Positions 1 through 7,172 of a stretch of DNA of 35,183 bases are shown one piece after another. Below the pieces are notes generated by a model. It saw only the letters and a program-made list of their open reading frames with translations, had not been told where the DNA came from and searched no databases. This DNA comes from Acholeplasmataceae bacterium. GTDB lineage: Bacteria > Bacillota_I > Bacilli_A > Acholeplasmatales > Acholeplasmataceae. The stretch lies in contig JAGYLU010000018.1 in assembly GCA_018400755.1 (NCBI GenBank), positions 1-35,183 on the forward strand. The letters run 5' to 3'. A program made the translations under genes and the position numbers. Within the stretch, counting starts at the first letter, position 1. Each line of letters opens with the position of its first letter.

Positions 1-775
1 CATCATCATTTACGAGATTGGCCGTGGTGAGGAGAATAAAATCAGATTGACCATTCAGGCGATGAATGAGGTCCGCAAGATGATCAGTGCGATTGACCCT
101 GAGACCATCATCATGATCTCCCCGCACAAGCAAGGCTTAGCTGATGCGTTTTTGATGTCTGAAGGTCCTTCTGTCGCAGGTCATTTTGGGCGATTCGGTT
201 GTCCAGAAGTTGCATATCGGATCAGGATTGACCAAGAACTGACCAAAACCATTATTCGTGAAGCCGCCAGTCACGGCATCAATGCCTCTATTGATGCTCG
301 TGATCTTGATCATGGCGTGCTCGTTCCATTGAGTTTTATCATCCAAAGCACCCCTAAGGCGTCTTTTGTGATTTCGTCACTTAGCGGATCCGATCCGGTG
401 ACTCATTTCAATTTTGGGCATGTCATCAGGAAAGCCATCGAAAAACTTGGCCGAAACGTCTTGGTCATTGCCAGCGGTGATCTGTCGCACAAACTCAAAG
501 AAGACGGTCCTTACGGATTTAGCCCTAGTGGTGTGATTTTTGACCGCGAAGTGACCTCAATCATGAGACACGGACCCCTTAGTGATCTGATCGCCATTGA
601 TGAGACACTGACCAGAAAAGCGGCCCAATGTGGACTAGACGCATTCAGAATCTTGGCGGGTATTTTGGATCACTTGACGCTAACGCATCAGTTTTTGTCT
701 TATGAGGCACCTTTTGGGGTTGGCTACGCGGTTGCCACTTACATCCCAAAAACGGAGAACGAACATGAGTCATGA
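1..775 (+). CDS. AmmeMemoRadiSam system protein B (Memo/class III extradiol dioxygenase-like), 5' partial
   Basis: The reading frame is open through the left edge of the window, so the true start lies upstream; an internal TTG at 47 is not a convincing start. The visible part has the LigB/Memo fold signature: an SPH motif near the visible N-terminus, a DLDHG motif mid-protein and the conserved SGDLSH motif. In the family these His/Asp residues sit around a metal site. The next gene, AMMECR1, overlaps its 3' end by 11 bases, and this pair plus a radical SAM protein defines the widespread AmmeMemoRadiSam set, whose reaction is not settled. The missing radical SAM gene may lie just upstream. No membrane segments are visible, so it is probably cytoplasmic. 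Family assignment is good; the substrate is unknown. Confidence 0.85.
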   Translation, partial: IIIYEIGRGEENKIRLTIQAMNEVRKMISAIDPETIIMISPHKQGLADAFLMSEGPSVAGHFGRFGCPEVAYRIRIDQELTKTIIREAASHGINASIDARDLDHGVLVPLSFIIQSTPKASFVISSLSGSDPVTHFNFGHVIRKAIEKLGRNVLVIASGDLSHKLKEDGPYGFSPSGVIFDREVTSIMRHGPLSDLIAIDETLTRKAAQCGLDAFRILAGILDHLTLTHQFLSYEAPFGVGYAVATYIPKTENEHES

Positions 776-1280
776 TCCCTACGTCTGGCTTGCCAGAAAA
801 GCGATTGAGACGTATGTGAGACATCACCAGGAAATTCCAAGGCCCAAAGACCTTCCAGAAGAGATGACACAGACACAAGCTGGGGTCTTTGTCTCAATTA
901 AGATGAACCATGAGCTTCGGGGATGTATCGGAACCATCATGCCGACTAGAGCTTCAATCGCCGATGAGATCATCAAAAACGCCATCAGTGCCGCGACCCG
1001 TGATCCTAGATTCGATCCTGTCAGGCCAGATGAGCTTGATGCCCTCGTTTTGAGTGTTGATGTGCTTTCTGATTTCGAATCAGTCCACTCCATCGATGAT
1101 CTAAACCCCTCGATCTTTGGCATCATCGTCAGAAAACACATTCACACAGGGGTTCTCCTACCCCACCTTGAAGGTGTTGAAAGTGCTTCACAGCAACTTC
1201 GTATTGCGCTTCATAAGGCCGGAATCAAGGAGAATGAAGATTATAGCATCGAACGTTTCAAAGTCATCAGACATCATTAG
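765..1280 (+). CDS. AmmeMemoRadiSam system protein A (AMMECR1 domain)
   Basis: This 171-residue protein has the AMMECR1 domain over nearly its whole length, including the conserved LRGCIGT motif (about residues 51-57) and the RDPRF motif (about 84-88). I chose the ATG at 765 because a GGAG lies 7-8 bases upstream. An earlier ATG at 702 would extend the protein deep into the preceding gene with an unrelated N-terminus. The gene overlaps the Memo-like gene by 11 bases, so the two are translationally coupled. AMMECR1 is a small, near-universal protein of unknown biochemical role; its repeated linkage to Memo and a radical SAM enzyme implies a shared modification or repair reaction. That role is inference. 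A strong terminator follows directly. Confidence 0.92.
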   Translation: MSHDPYVWLARKAIETYVRHHQEIPRPKDLPEEMTQTQAGVFVSIKMNHELRGCIGTIMPTRASIADEIIKNAISAATRDPRFDPVRPDELDALVLSVDVLSDFESVHSIDDLNPSIFGIIVRKHIHTGVLLPHLEGVESASQQLRIALHKAGIKENEDYSIERFKVIRHH

Positions 1281-1312
1281 AAAACGCGTATGCCAAGGCA
1301 TCCGCGTTTTTT
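1281..1312. terminator. Bidirectional intrinsic terminator between AMMECR1 and phnE
   Basis: AAAACGCG pairs with CGCGTTTT around an inner TGCC/GGCA stem with an AA turn. A T-run follows on the plus strand and the A-run gives one on the minus strand. It lies between two convergent stop codons and can serve both operons. Confidence 0.85.
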
Positions 1313-1314
1313 CA

Positions 1315-2118
1315 TCAAACCAGTTTTTTTCTGATCCTACCCGAGATGAAGTCTATGATTGTGACCGTGATGATCAAAGCGATCACAATGGTGAAAGCCC
1401 GTTCCCATGACCGGGTTCTAATCGCGAAGATCAGGGGTGCTCCGATCCCGCCTGCACCAACCAAACCAAGGGTTGAGGCGGCTCTCATATTGATCTCAAA
1501 ACGGAAGAGTGTATAACTCATGAATTCCGGTAAGACTTGCGGAATGACCGCTCTGAAGAGAACTTCCATGCGGTTTCCCCCACAAGATTCAAGTGCTTCC
1601 TTGACACCGATGTCCATACTCTCGATGGCCTCACTGTAAAGCTTGGCGAGCATCCCGATGGAATGGATTCCGAGAGCGAGAATGCCGGCGGGTGCGCCCG
1701 GACCAACAACACTAATGAAGATCAGGGCAAGGATCAGTTCCGGAAATGTCCTGATCATCGTGATGATGAATTTTCCAATTTTCGCGCGTTTCTCACCGAC
1801 AATGTTGCCTGATGCCAACAAGGCGAAGGGAATGGCCAGAATCCCTGAGACAAACGTCCCACTGATCGCGATCGCGACCGTCTCAAGAAGGGCATTGGGC
1901 AAGCCATCAACGGTCATGTCCTTGATGTAGGCGATGTCAGGATTGGTCAGACCCCGGATCATCCCCCGGATCGTCCCAGCCGCTGTCGACATGACGCCTT
2001 GGTATTGAATGCCGCTGAAAGCCCAGATGACCAAAGCCAGAAATAACGTGATGCTGATCAGTCTGAGCCACAGATGTGCCTTCGGTTTCGAAGGAAGGGG
2101 TTTTGTCATGGATGTCAT
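1315..2118 (-). CDS. phnE: Phosphonate/phosphite-type ABC transporter permease PhnE (second, intact copy)
   Basis: This 267-residue membrane protein has about six hydrophobic segments and a PhnE-type binding-protein-dependent permease domain. The coupling motif EALESCGGNR sits in the last third, followed by IPQVLPEF, both typical of PhnE. I place the start at the ATG at 2118 because AAGGAGG lies at 2129-2135, about ten bases upstream; the longer frame begins inside the preceding gene. It is the last gene of phnD-phnC-phnE-phnE. Two permease genes side by side are common in this importer family and probably form a heterodimer. The start follows the stop of the upstream permease by one base, so translation is probably coupled. 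Because that neighbour is frameshifted, this copy may be the only full-length permease. No C-P lyase genes are visible, so the substrate is open. Confidence 0.93.
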   Translation of the reverse strand: MTSMTKPLPSKPKAHLWLRLISITLFLALVIWAFSGIQYQGVMSTAAGTIRGMIRGLTNPDIAYIKDMTVDGLPNALLETVAIAISGTFVSGILAIPFALLASGNIVGEKRAKIGKFIITMIRTFPELILALIFISVVGPGAPAGILALGIHSIGMLAKLYSEAIESMDIGVKEALESCGGNRMEVLFRAVIPQVLPEFMSYTLFRFEINMRAASTLGLVGAGGIGAPLIFAIRTRSWERAFTIVIALIITVTIIDFISGRIRKKLV

Positions 2119-2119
2119 A

Positions 2120-2912
2120 TCACACCAACCTCCTTCTGAGTGCCGAAGAAACAAGGTCAATGATCAGGACGGCTCCAAAGGAAATGATGACAATCATCCC
2201 AACGCGGTCGAATCGTCGCCAAGACAGTGCGACTTCATAAATCTGACCGACACCACCGGCACCGACATAGCCAAGGACGGCGGCAGCACGGACATTGACC
2301 TCAAACGCATAAAGCGCATATGACATGAACTGCGGCATGATTTGGGGAATAATGGCGTATCTGAGTATTTCCATACGGTTCGCACCCAAAGACATCATCG
2401 CCTCAATGGGTCCATCGTCGATCGTCTCAACGGTTTCATAGGTCAACTTGGAGATTGAATAAAAATAAAGTGCGGACACCCCCCCCGGCAAACGCTCCGG
2501 AACTGAAGACAGCGACAAAAAGCGAGGCGAGTACCAAGGCGGGAATCGTTCTGAAGACATTCAAAATCACTCTGACCGGGGTGTTGACCCATTTGGTCCG
2601 AATGAAGTTCGATGAGGCCATCAAGGCCACTGGAAAGGCGACAATCGCACCTAAGAACGAGCCGACGATTGCCATTTGGATGGTCTCAAGCAAAGGCCCA
2701 ATGATGTTTGGTGTGTAGTCCCAAGCTGGTGGCAAAAACATGCGATCCAAGAGGCGCGAGCCCTTATAGAAATTGATCAGGACCTCAATCACTGAAAACT
2801 CAGCAAAAACAGCACTCCCAACGATCAGAAATGCGACAATGAATGACGTCAACCAAAACTTCAGACGAGGAGGCCTTTTGACCTCAATCGGCTCACTAGA
2901 TGACAAAAACAT
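2120..2912 (-). pseudogene. phnE: PhnE-type permease (first copy), frameshifted
   Basis: Two overlapping frames together make one PhnE-like permease. The first begins at the ATG at 2912, overlapping the phnC stop (TGATG), and carries the N-terminal membrane segments up to GAFAGG. It then ends about 14 residues later. The second frame resumes with ISKLTYETVE and carries the coupling motif (EAMMSLGANR) and the C-terminus. The switch lies at or just after a run of eight G on the coding strand (2479-2486); seven G would restore one frame. Even with that repair the junction is two to three residues shorter than the sibling PhnE, so a small deletion is also possible. It could be a real pseudogene, a slippage-controlled gene or a sequencing error. 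The two halves show no other decay, which favours a recent event or an error. Confidence 0.85.
2479..2486. repeat. Homopolymer C8 (G8 on the coding strand) at the phnE frameshift
   Basis: Eight consecutive C on the plus strand, inside the first phnE at the exact point where the reading frame breaks. Runs of this length are prone to polymerase slippage and to sequencing errors. Confidence 0.95.
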
Positions 2913-3799
2913 CACTCGTCACCCACGAAGTCCTGATTGCTGATGGGACGGCCATAGACTTTCTCAAGGTCATCGATGATCTTGGCATGCTGTTTCTGGA
3001 CGACCGGAACATCATAGACAATCTCGCCATCCCTGACACCGACAATCCTGGTGGCGTAGCGAAGGGCAAGATCGACGTGATGCAGGTTCGCGATGGTGGT
3101 GATCCCGTCCTCGACGTTGATTTTCTTGATGTATTCCATCACTTCGAAGGTGGTGATCGGATCAAGGCTCGCCACCGGCTCATCGGCCAGAAGGATCTTG
3201 GCTTGCTGGGCAAGACTTCTGGCAATCGCGACGCGTTGCATCTGACCTCCGGACAGCTGGCTGGCCCGGCTATAGGTTTTTTCTAGGATATCGACTTTCT
3301 CCAAAGCACGGAAAGCGATTTGGCGATCATGCTCCGGAAATAGCCCGATCAAGGTTCGCCATGTCGGATTATACGCAACCCGTCCGGAAAGGACATTTTG
3401 GAGGACTGACATCCGCTTGATGATATTGAAACTTTGAAAAATCATCCCGACTTGGCTGCGCATCATCCTGAGCTTTTTGCCTTTCAAGGTCGTGATGTCG
3501 ACATCGGCAAGATCCAGGTCCGCTTCATTGATTTCCCGACCTGCCGCTTTCATCGCTTCGATTGTTTTATCCGGATGATCCCCATAGAGTTCATGGGTGT
3601 TCAAATCAACGTTCTCGAAGATGATGTGGCCTTCGGTGACCGGTATGATTTGGTTGATCGTTCTCAAAAGCGTTGACTTCCCGGCACCTGACAAACCCAG
3701 GATGGCGACAAACTCGCCTTCCTTGATCTCGAGACTGACGTTTTTCAGTGCTTTGGTACCATTGTCATACGTCTTGGACACATTGATGATTTTGATCAT
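2912..3799 (-). CDS. phnC: Phosphonate/phosphite-type ABC transporter ATP-binding protein PhnC
   Basis: A 295-residue ABC ATPase with Walker A GLSGAGKST at 35-43, Q-loop FQSF at 121-124, signature LSGGQMQR at 182-189, Walker B ILLADE at 202-207 and an H-loop in NLHHVD. The PhnC-specific ILLADEPVASLDP context and the C-terminal part fit the family closely. It is longer than the usual 250-262 residues because about 30 extra, acidic residues (roughly 66-105, rich in Asp, Glu and Lys) sit between Walker A and the Q-loop. The ATG at 3799 has AAAGGAGCG about nine bases upstream. It follows phnD and overlaps the first phnE. It powers uptake of a phosphonate, phosphite or related oxyanion; which one cannot be told from sequence. 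Confidence 0.94.
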   Translation of the reverse strand: MIKIINVSKTYDNGTKALKNVSLEIKEGEFVAILGLSGAGKSTLLRTINQIIPVTEGHIIFENVDLNTHELYGDHPDKTIEAMKAAGREINEADLDLADVDITTLKGKKLRMMRSQVGMIFQSFNIIKRMSVLQNVLSGRVAYNPTWRTLIGLFPEHDRQIAFRALEKVDILEKTYSRASQLSGGQMQRVAIARSLAQQAKILLADEPVASLDPITTFEVMEYIKKINVEDGITTIANLHHVDLALRYATRIVGVRDGEIVYDVPVVQKQHAKIIDDLEKVYGRPISNQDFVGDE

Positions 3800-3820
3800 T
3801 GGCGTCGCTCCTTTAGAAGA

Positions 3821-3842
3821 ATAGCCACCTCGCGGTGGCTAT
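3821..3842 (-). other. Perfect intercistronic hairpin between phnD and phnC
   Basis: ATAGCCACC and GGTGGCTAT form a perfect nine-base-pair stem closed by four bases. It lacks a U-run on the minus-strand transcript, so it is probably a processing or stability element, or a weak attenuator, that lets phnD be expressed above the membrane genes. Confidence 0.7.
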
Positions 3843-3873
3843 CGACACGTTGTGTTTGAAGTGTAAGCTGATC

Positions 3874-4806
3874 TTATGAACCGAAGTCCCAGTCTTCTTG
3901 TCTCTGCAAATAAGTTCTCACGATATCATATTCCTCATCGGTTGCGGCCGCATATCCCTTATGGGAATAGATCGCATCGACGATGGCGATATGGTCAGGA
4001 TTCAAAGAGAAATCCAAGAATGCCTGGGTGATGCGTCCAACAAGGTATCTGTCTAGTCTTGGAATGACAGAAATGGTGTCATTCGGGATGATTGTGGTAT
4101 CGGTGATGAAAACGACATCATCATTGATGTTCGGGTATTCATCACGTAACAAGTTTCTCGCATCCTTGAATGTGAAAGCAGCGTCTGCTGTGCCGTTCAT
4201 GATGGCCAAAATAGCATTGTCATGACCACCCGCGTTATGCCATGTGACGTCTGTTTCAGGGTCAAGGCCGTTATCGGCCAAGAGGTTGGCTGGCCATACA
4301 AAGCCAGAGGTGGAGGTAAATGAGGAAATTGCGATGGTCTTACCGGCCAGGTCGGCAATCGTTTCAATTCCAGAATCAGCGCCGACAACGAGTTGTGATT
4401 TATAACCATCAACAAGCGGTTGGTCTCTCAGTTCGGTTCCGGCATCATCAACATCATATCTGAGTGATTTCAAGATGACGTTTGCAGCACCTTCATCATG
4501 GGCAAGGACATAGGCTGTCGTGGCAAGAAGGCCAACATGGATCTGTTCGGATGCCATACCTTCAATCAGGGCGTTGTAATCGGTCGCGATGGTGACATTC
4601 ACTTCCATGCCCAAGTATTGCTCAAGCAGTTCTTCAAATGGGGCTCTTTGTGCATTCAGGACAGTCGCGTCCCGAGAAGGAATCAACTGAACTTCAAGAA
4701 CATCGGGGAACAGATACTGCGTTGTGTCGCATTCTGATTCCTCACACGCGGTAATCCCAAAAAACAGTGCGAAAACAATCAATGCCAAAAACAGTTTTTT
4801 CATCAT
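3874..4806 (-). CDS. phnD: Phosphonate/phosphite-type ABC transporter substrate-binding lipoprotein PhnD
   Basis: This 310-residue protein begins with a lipoprotein signal: a Lys pair, a hydrophobic stretch and the lipobox ITAC, with the lipidated Cys at about residue 21. The mature part matches the PhnD/PtxB periplasmic-binding-protein family: a SRDATV-type first strand, ISSFTSTSGFVWP near the middle (the conserved phosphonate-binding STSG region), and NGTADAAFTFKDA. It is the first gene of the phn operon and would capture the substrate outside the membrane for the PhnC/PhnE transporter. GGGAG precedes the tandem ATG codons at 4806 and 4803. Its upstream region holds inverted repeats that overlap the likely promoter. 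Substrate specificity (phosphonate, phosphite, methylphosphonate or other) is not readable here. Confidence 0.93.
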   Translation of the reverse strand: MMKKLFLALIVFALFFGITACEESECDTTQYLFPDVLEVQLIPSRDATVLNAQRAPFEELLEQYLGMEVNVTIATDYNALIEGMASEQIHVGLLATTAYVLAHDEGAANVILKSLRYDVDDAGTELRDQPLVDGYKSQLVVGADSGIETIADLAGKTIAISSFTSTSGFVWPANLLADNGLDPETDVTWHNAGGHDNAILAIMNGTADAAFTFKDARNLLRDEYPNINDDVVFITDTTIIPNDTISVIPRLDRYLVGRITQAFLDFSLNPDHIAIVDAIYSHKGYAAATDEEYDIVRTYLQRQEDWDFGS

Positions 4807-4838
4807 TTCTCTCCCTTTTTTGGTTTTCTTACGTGTCC

Positions 4839-4867
4839 ATTTTACATGAACTGCGATTGAAAAGAAA
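4839..4867 (-). promoter_or_regulatory. Likely phnD promoter
   Basis: On the minus strand TAAAAT (4844-4839) is preceded, 17 bases upstream, by a weak -35 TTTCTT (4867-4862). The -35 overlaps the inverted repeat at 4865-4884. Confidence 0.5.
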
Positions 4868-4928
4868 GTCTATCATGTGACTTTTTTGAAAATAATTCAT
4901 GACGATACAAAGTCCTATCGTGACTTTG
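4865..4928. promoter_or_regulatory. Tandem inverted repeats AAAGTC-N7/8-GACTTT, candidate operators
   Basis: Two near-identical dyads lie between divergent phnD and the gene at 4994. The first, 4865-4884, is AAAGTC, eight bases, GACTTT. The second, 4908-4928, is CAAAGTC, seven bases, GACTTTG. Their spacers are also alike (TATCATGT and CTATCGT). A further half-site, GACTTTG, is at 4959-4965. The dyad centres are about 43-44 bases apart, near four helical turns. The first overlaps the phnD -35 and the second abuts the -35 of the plus-strand gene. Confidence 0.7.
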
Positions 4929-4929
4929 C

Positions 4930-4958
4930 TTGCAACATCAAAGAAATCATAGTAAAAT
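4930..4958 (+). promoter_or_regulatory. Promoter of the His-rich small protein gene
   Basis: TTGCAA (4930-4935), a 17-base spacer and TAAAAT (4953-4958). It is bracketed by the second inverted repeat upstream and a GACTTTG half-site immediately downstream. Confidence 0.6.
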
Positions 4959-4993
4959 GACTTTGTGGGCACGCGAGAGAGAGAGTGAGACAT

Positions 4994-5287
4994 ATGGATA
5001 AACAACGTCGAATTGAAAAATTCATCAAGAATGAGGAACCATCGGATCAAAGACATCATGGTCGTCATGATCACCGCCCCGGAGGCCCCAGGGAATTCAA
5101 GAGATTTCGCCATGACCGGGAAAACACGGTTCGTTTGTTTACTGACAAAGAAGCCATGGTGCTCTATGTCAACACCCTTGAAAATATCGAAAATGTCGAT
5201 GTTTACAAGATCGAAGATCATCTCTACAAGGTTCTTGTTACCCGTTTGAAACCACACGTGACAACAAAAGATCCCAATCAAGAATAG
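4994..5287 (+). CDS. Small His-rich protein of unknown function
   Basis: I do not recognise this 97-residue protein. The N-terminal half is very basic and polar with a His/Arg-rich stretch (HHGRHDHRPGG, about residues 21-31), which could bind metal or nucleic acid. The C-terminal half (about 46-90) looks like a compact alpha/beta domain with a TVRLFTDKEAMVLYVN segment. There is no signal peptide or membrane segment. I chose the ATG at 4994; an in-frame GTG at 4985 lies inside the purine-rich stretch that must serve as the ribosome site. It is a single-gene unit with its own promoter and terminator, divergent from phnD and sharing its repeat-rich control region. A link to the transporter or to metal handling is only a guess. 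Confidence 0.75.
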   Translation: MDKQRRIEKFIKNEEPSDQRHHGRHDHRPGGPREFKRFRHDRENTVRLFTDKEAMVLYVNTLENIENVDVYKIEDHLYKVLVTRLKPHVTTKDPNQE

Positions 5288-5321
5288 TCACCTATCCACA
5301 TAAACCATTCGCACCCACAGG

Positions 5322-5348
5322 CATGGAAGGATCTTCCTTCCATGTTTT
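5322..5348 (+). terminator. Intrinsic terminator after the His-rich gene
   Basis: A ten-base-pair stem (CATGGAAGGA with TCCTTCCATG) with a three-base loop, followed by TTTT. Confidence 0.7.
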
Positions 5349-5368
5349 CATAAACCAAAGGAGAACAT

Positions 5369-6004
5369 ATGAAAAAATTAGTCATCATCGACTTCGATGG
5401 GACCATCGCTGACTCATCATCTTATGCTTATGACATCTATGTTGACCTGATGACACACATGTCACGTCCGGCCCTTGACCAAGATCAATTTGAACTCATG
5501 AGAAAAAAGCCACTCAAAGAGCGGATCAGACAAGCAGGGATTCCCTTATATAAGATTGGCCGCTTGGTGCGACTGACAAAAGAACTTCAAAAAAAGCATG
5601 TGCTAAAAACAACCTTGTACCCTGGAATCAAGGATCTGTTGATGATGCTCAAGGATGATTATGCACTCGCTATCGTGTCTTCGAACACTGTGGCCAACAT
5701 CAAGACGTTTCTTCTGACCCATGAGATGGATCTGTTTGACTCAGTCATCGGAAATCAAGGCATTCACGGAAAAGCCAAAGCACTTAAGAAGACCCTCAGA
5801 GTCCTCGATGTGACCAAAGAAAACGCACTTTACGTCGGAGACGAGACCAGGGATATTCACGCCGCCAGAAAAGCCCATGTCCCAATTGTCTCGGTTGCTT
5901 GGGGTTTTGACCATCATGATCTTCTTGAGGCACACAATCCTGGGTTGGTCGCAACCTCCAACCAGGACCTCAAACAGATGATTGACCGATTGCTAAAAGC
6001 ATAG
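5369..6004 (+). CDS. HAD-superfamily hydrolase, phosphoglycolate phosphatase-like
   Basis: This 211-residue protein shows the four HAD motifs. Motif I is DFDGT at residues 8-12 with the nucleophile Asp8 and acid/base Asp10. Motif II is SSNT (about 104-107), the conserved Lys is in KAKALK, and motif IV is GDETRD (about 156-161). The helical cap between motifs I and II places it in subfamily IA with phosphoglycolate phosphatase and PpaX-like enzymes. AAAGGAG lies at good spacing before the ATG. It is cytoplasmic and stands alone: a terminator precedes it and a hairpin shared with the convergent GGDEF gene follows. The substrate, some small phosphate ester, is unknown. Confidence 0.88.
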   Translation: MKKLVIIDFDGTIADSSSYAYDIYVDLMTHMSRPALDQDQFELMRKKPLKERIRQAGIPLYKIGRLVRLTKELQKKHVLKTTLYPGIKDLLMMLKDDYALAIVSSNTVANIKTFLLTHEMDLFDSVIGNQGIHGKAKALKKTLRVLDVTKENALYVGDETRDIHAARKAHVPIVSVAWGFDHHDLLEAHNPGLVATSNQDLKQMIDRLLKA

Positions 6005-6023
6005 CGCCGGCATAGCCGACGCT
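6003..6023. other. Hairpin spanning the gap between two convergent stop codons
   Basis: AGCG-C-CGGC and GCCG-A-CGCT pair with one mismatch and an ATA loop. It reaches from the HAD stop codon to the stop of the GGDEF gene. Neither side has a strong T-run, so termination would be weak. Confidence 0.55.
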
Positions 6024-7075
6024 TATATGTGTTTGGATACCACTTGGTTACGGCCTTGGTTCTTAGCTTGATAGAGCACATCATCAGCTTGACTGATGAC
6101 ATCTCTGGTCAACGCTGTCTGACCAGATGGTTTGTATAATAATCCGATTGAGACCGTCAATTTGATCACGCGATCTTCAAAGACGAATCCATATGCCATC
6201 ACATCCTGGCGAATGGCTTCGGCTTTTTGAAAGATGGCATCATAGTCATCATGGAAGATGACCATCGTGAATTCCTCACCGCCATATCGTACAAACAAGT
6301 CATTTGGGGCCATGGTCTTAGAAAGCAGTCTTGAAAATTGCCTGATCATCTCATCACCACACAGATGCCCATAAGTGTCATTGATGTCCTTGAAGTGGTC
6401 AATATCCAGCATCAGAACCCCCATGCTGCCCAGATAAGGGGCTGCCACGGGATTGATCTCTATCATTTTCTTGTTGAAAGTCACCCTGTTCATCAGTTTT
6501 GACAAATCATCGGTGGTCGCCATCACGCGAAGCGCTTGATTGGCACTTCTGGCAATGTTCATATGAAAAGCCGATGAGTTCACAATCCCAAATAGATTCA
6601 ATCCGACATTGATGACAAACATCGTTGTCAAGAGTCCGGTCGGAATAATCGCGATTGGCGTGATCAAAAGGGTATGAACATATGCCCCAATAAAGAGAAA
6701 CGCTTCGATTCCGATGCCAATCATCCGTTCTCTGATTGGCCAATTCGTAAAAATGATCAACACTGACATGTTGAAAAAATAGAACTGGAAGCCCGCCCGT
6801 TCGCCATATATGACAACGCCGGCGAAGGACGCGATACTGATGGACGTGATGAACAACAAAGAGGCCAGACCATAACGATGTCGGTTGTTCATCCTGATCA
6901 CAAACAGCGTCACGACGAAAACCATCATGTTCAAGGCGAGAACAATCATGCTGCCCATGATATAGTACAAGGGAAGCAAAAACATCAAAGCACCGATGGT
7001 CCCGTAATAGACAAGATTGGCTTGCTGCAAATATTGCCTGGTTTCATAGTCTGTTTGTTCAGTCCTGGTTTTCAT
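6023..7075 (-). CDS. Membrane-bound GGDEF diguanylate cyclase
   Basis: A 350-residue protein with about six hydrophobic segments in residues 20-170, then a GGDEF domain to the C-terminus. The active site reads GGEEF at 265-269, and the metal/substrate-binding segment DIDHFKDIND is near 224-233, so it should make cyclic di-GMP from GTP. The allosteric product site RxxD is absent: the four residues at that position are APND, so product inhibition of the usual kind is unlikely. I chose the ATG at 7075, with AAGAAGGTG eight bases upstream; a GTG at 7084 lies inside that ribosome site. The membrane part probably senses something but matches no sensor family I can name. An HD-GYP protein at 32788 could remove the signal. 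Confidence 0.92.
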   Translation of the reverse strand: MKTRTEQTDYETRQYLQQANLVYYGTIGALMFLLPLYYIMGSMIVLALNMMVFVVTLFVIRMNNRHRYGLASLLFITSISIASFAGVVIYGERAGFQFYFFNMSVLIIFTNWPIRERMIGIGIEAFLFIGAYVHTLLITPIAIIPTGLLTTMFVINVGLNLFGIVNSSAFHMNIARSANQALRVMATTDDLSKLMNRVTFNKKMIEINPVAAPYLGSMGVLMLDIDHFKDINDTYGHLCGDEMIRQFSRLLSKTMAPNDLFVRYGGEEFTMVIFHDDYDAIFQKAEAIRQDVMAYGFVFEDRVIKLTVSIGLLYKPSGQTALTRDVISQADDVLYQAKNQGRNQVVSKHI

Positions 7076-7102
7076 GAAGCACACCTTCTTTTGGTTCTTT
7101 GA

Positions 7103-7123
7103 TCACATGTGACCATCATACCA
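7103..7123 (-). promoter_or_regulatory. Extended -10 promoter of the GGDEF gene with a TCACATGTGA palindrome
   Basis: On the minus strand TGG precedes TATGAT (7120-7115), an extended -10. The perfect ten-base palindrome TCACATGTGA (7103-7112) lies just downstream, about where transcription should start, and could be an operator. Confidence 0.5.
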
Positions 7124-7172
7124 TAATGAAAACCCAAGCCTATGAACGTAACAATTTCGTCAGGATTGAGAC

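Noticed and set aside
4829-5281. Minus-strand ORF of 150 codons over the His-rich gene and its promoter
   Set aside because: It covers the phnD promoter and inverted repeats and lacks a ribosome site. Its hydrophobic-looking segments come from antisense of a polar gene.
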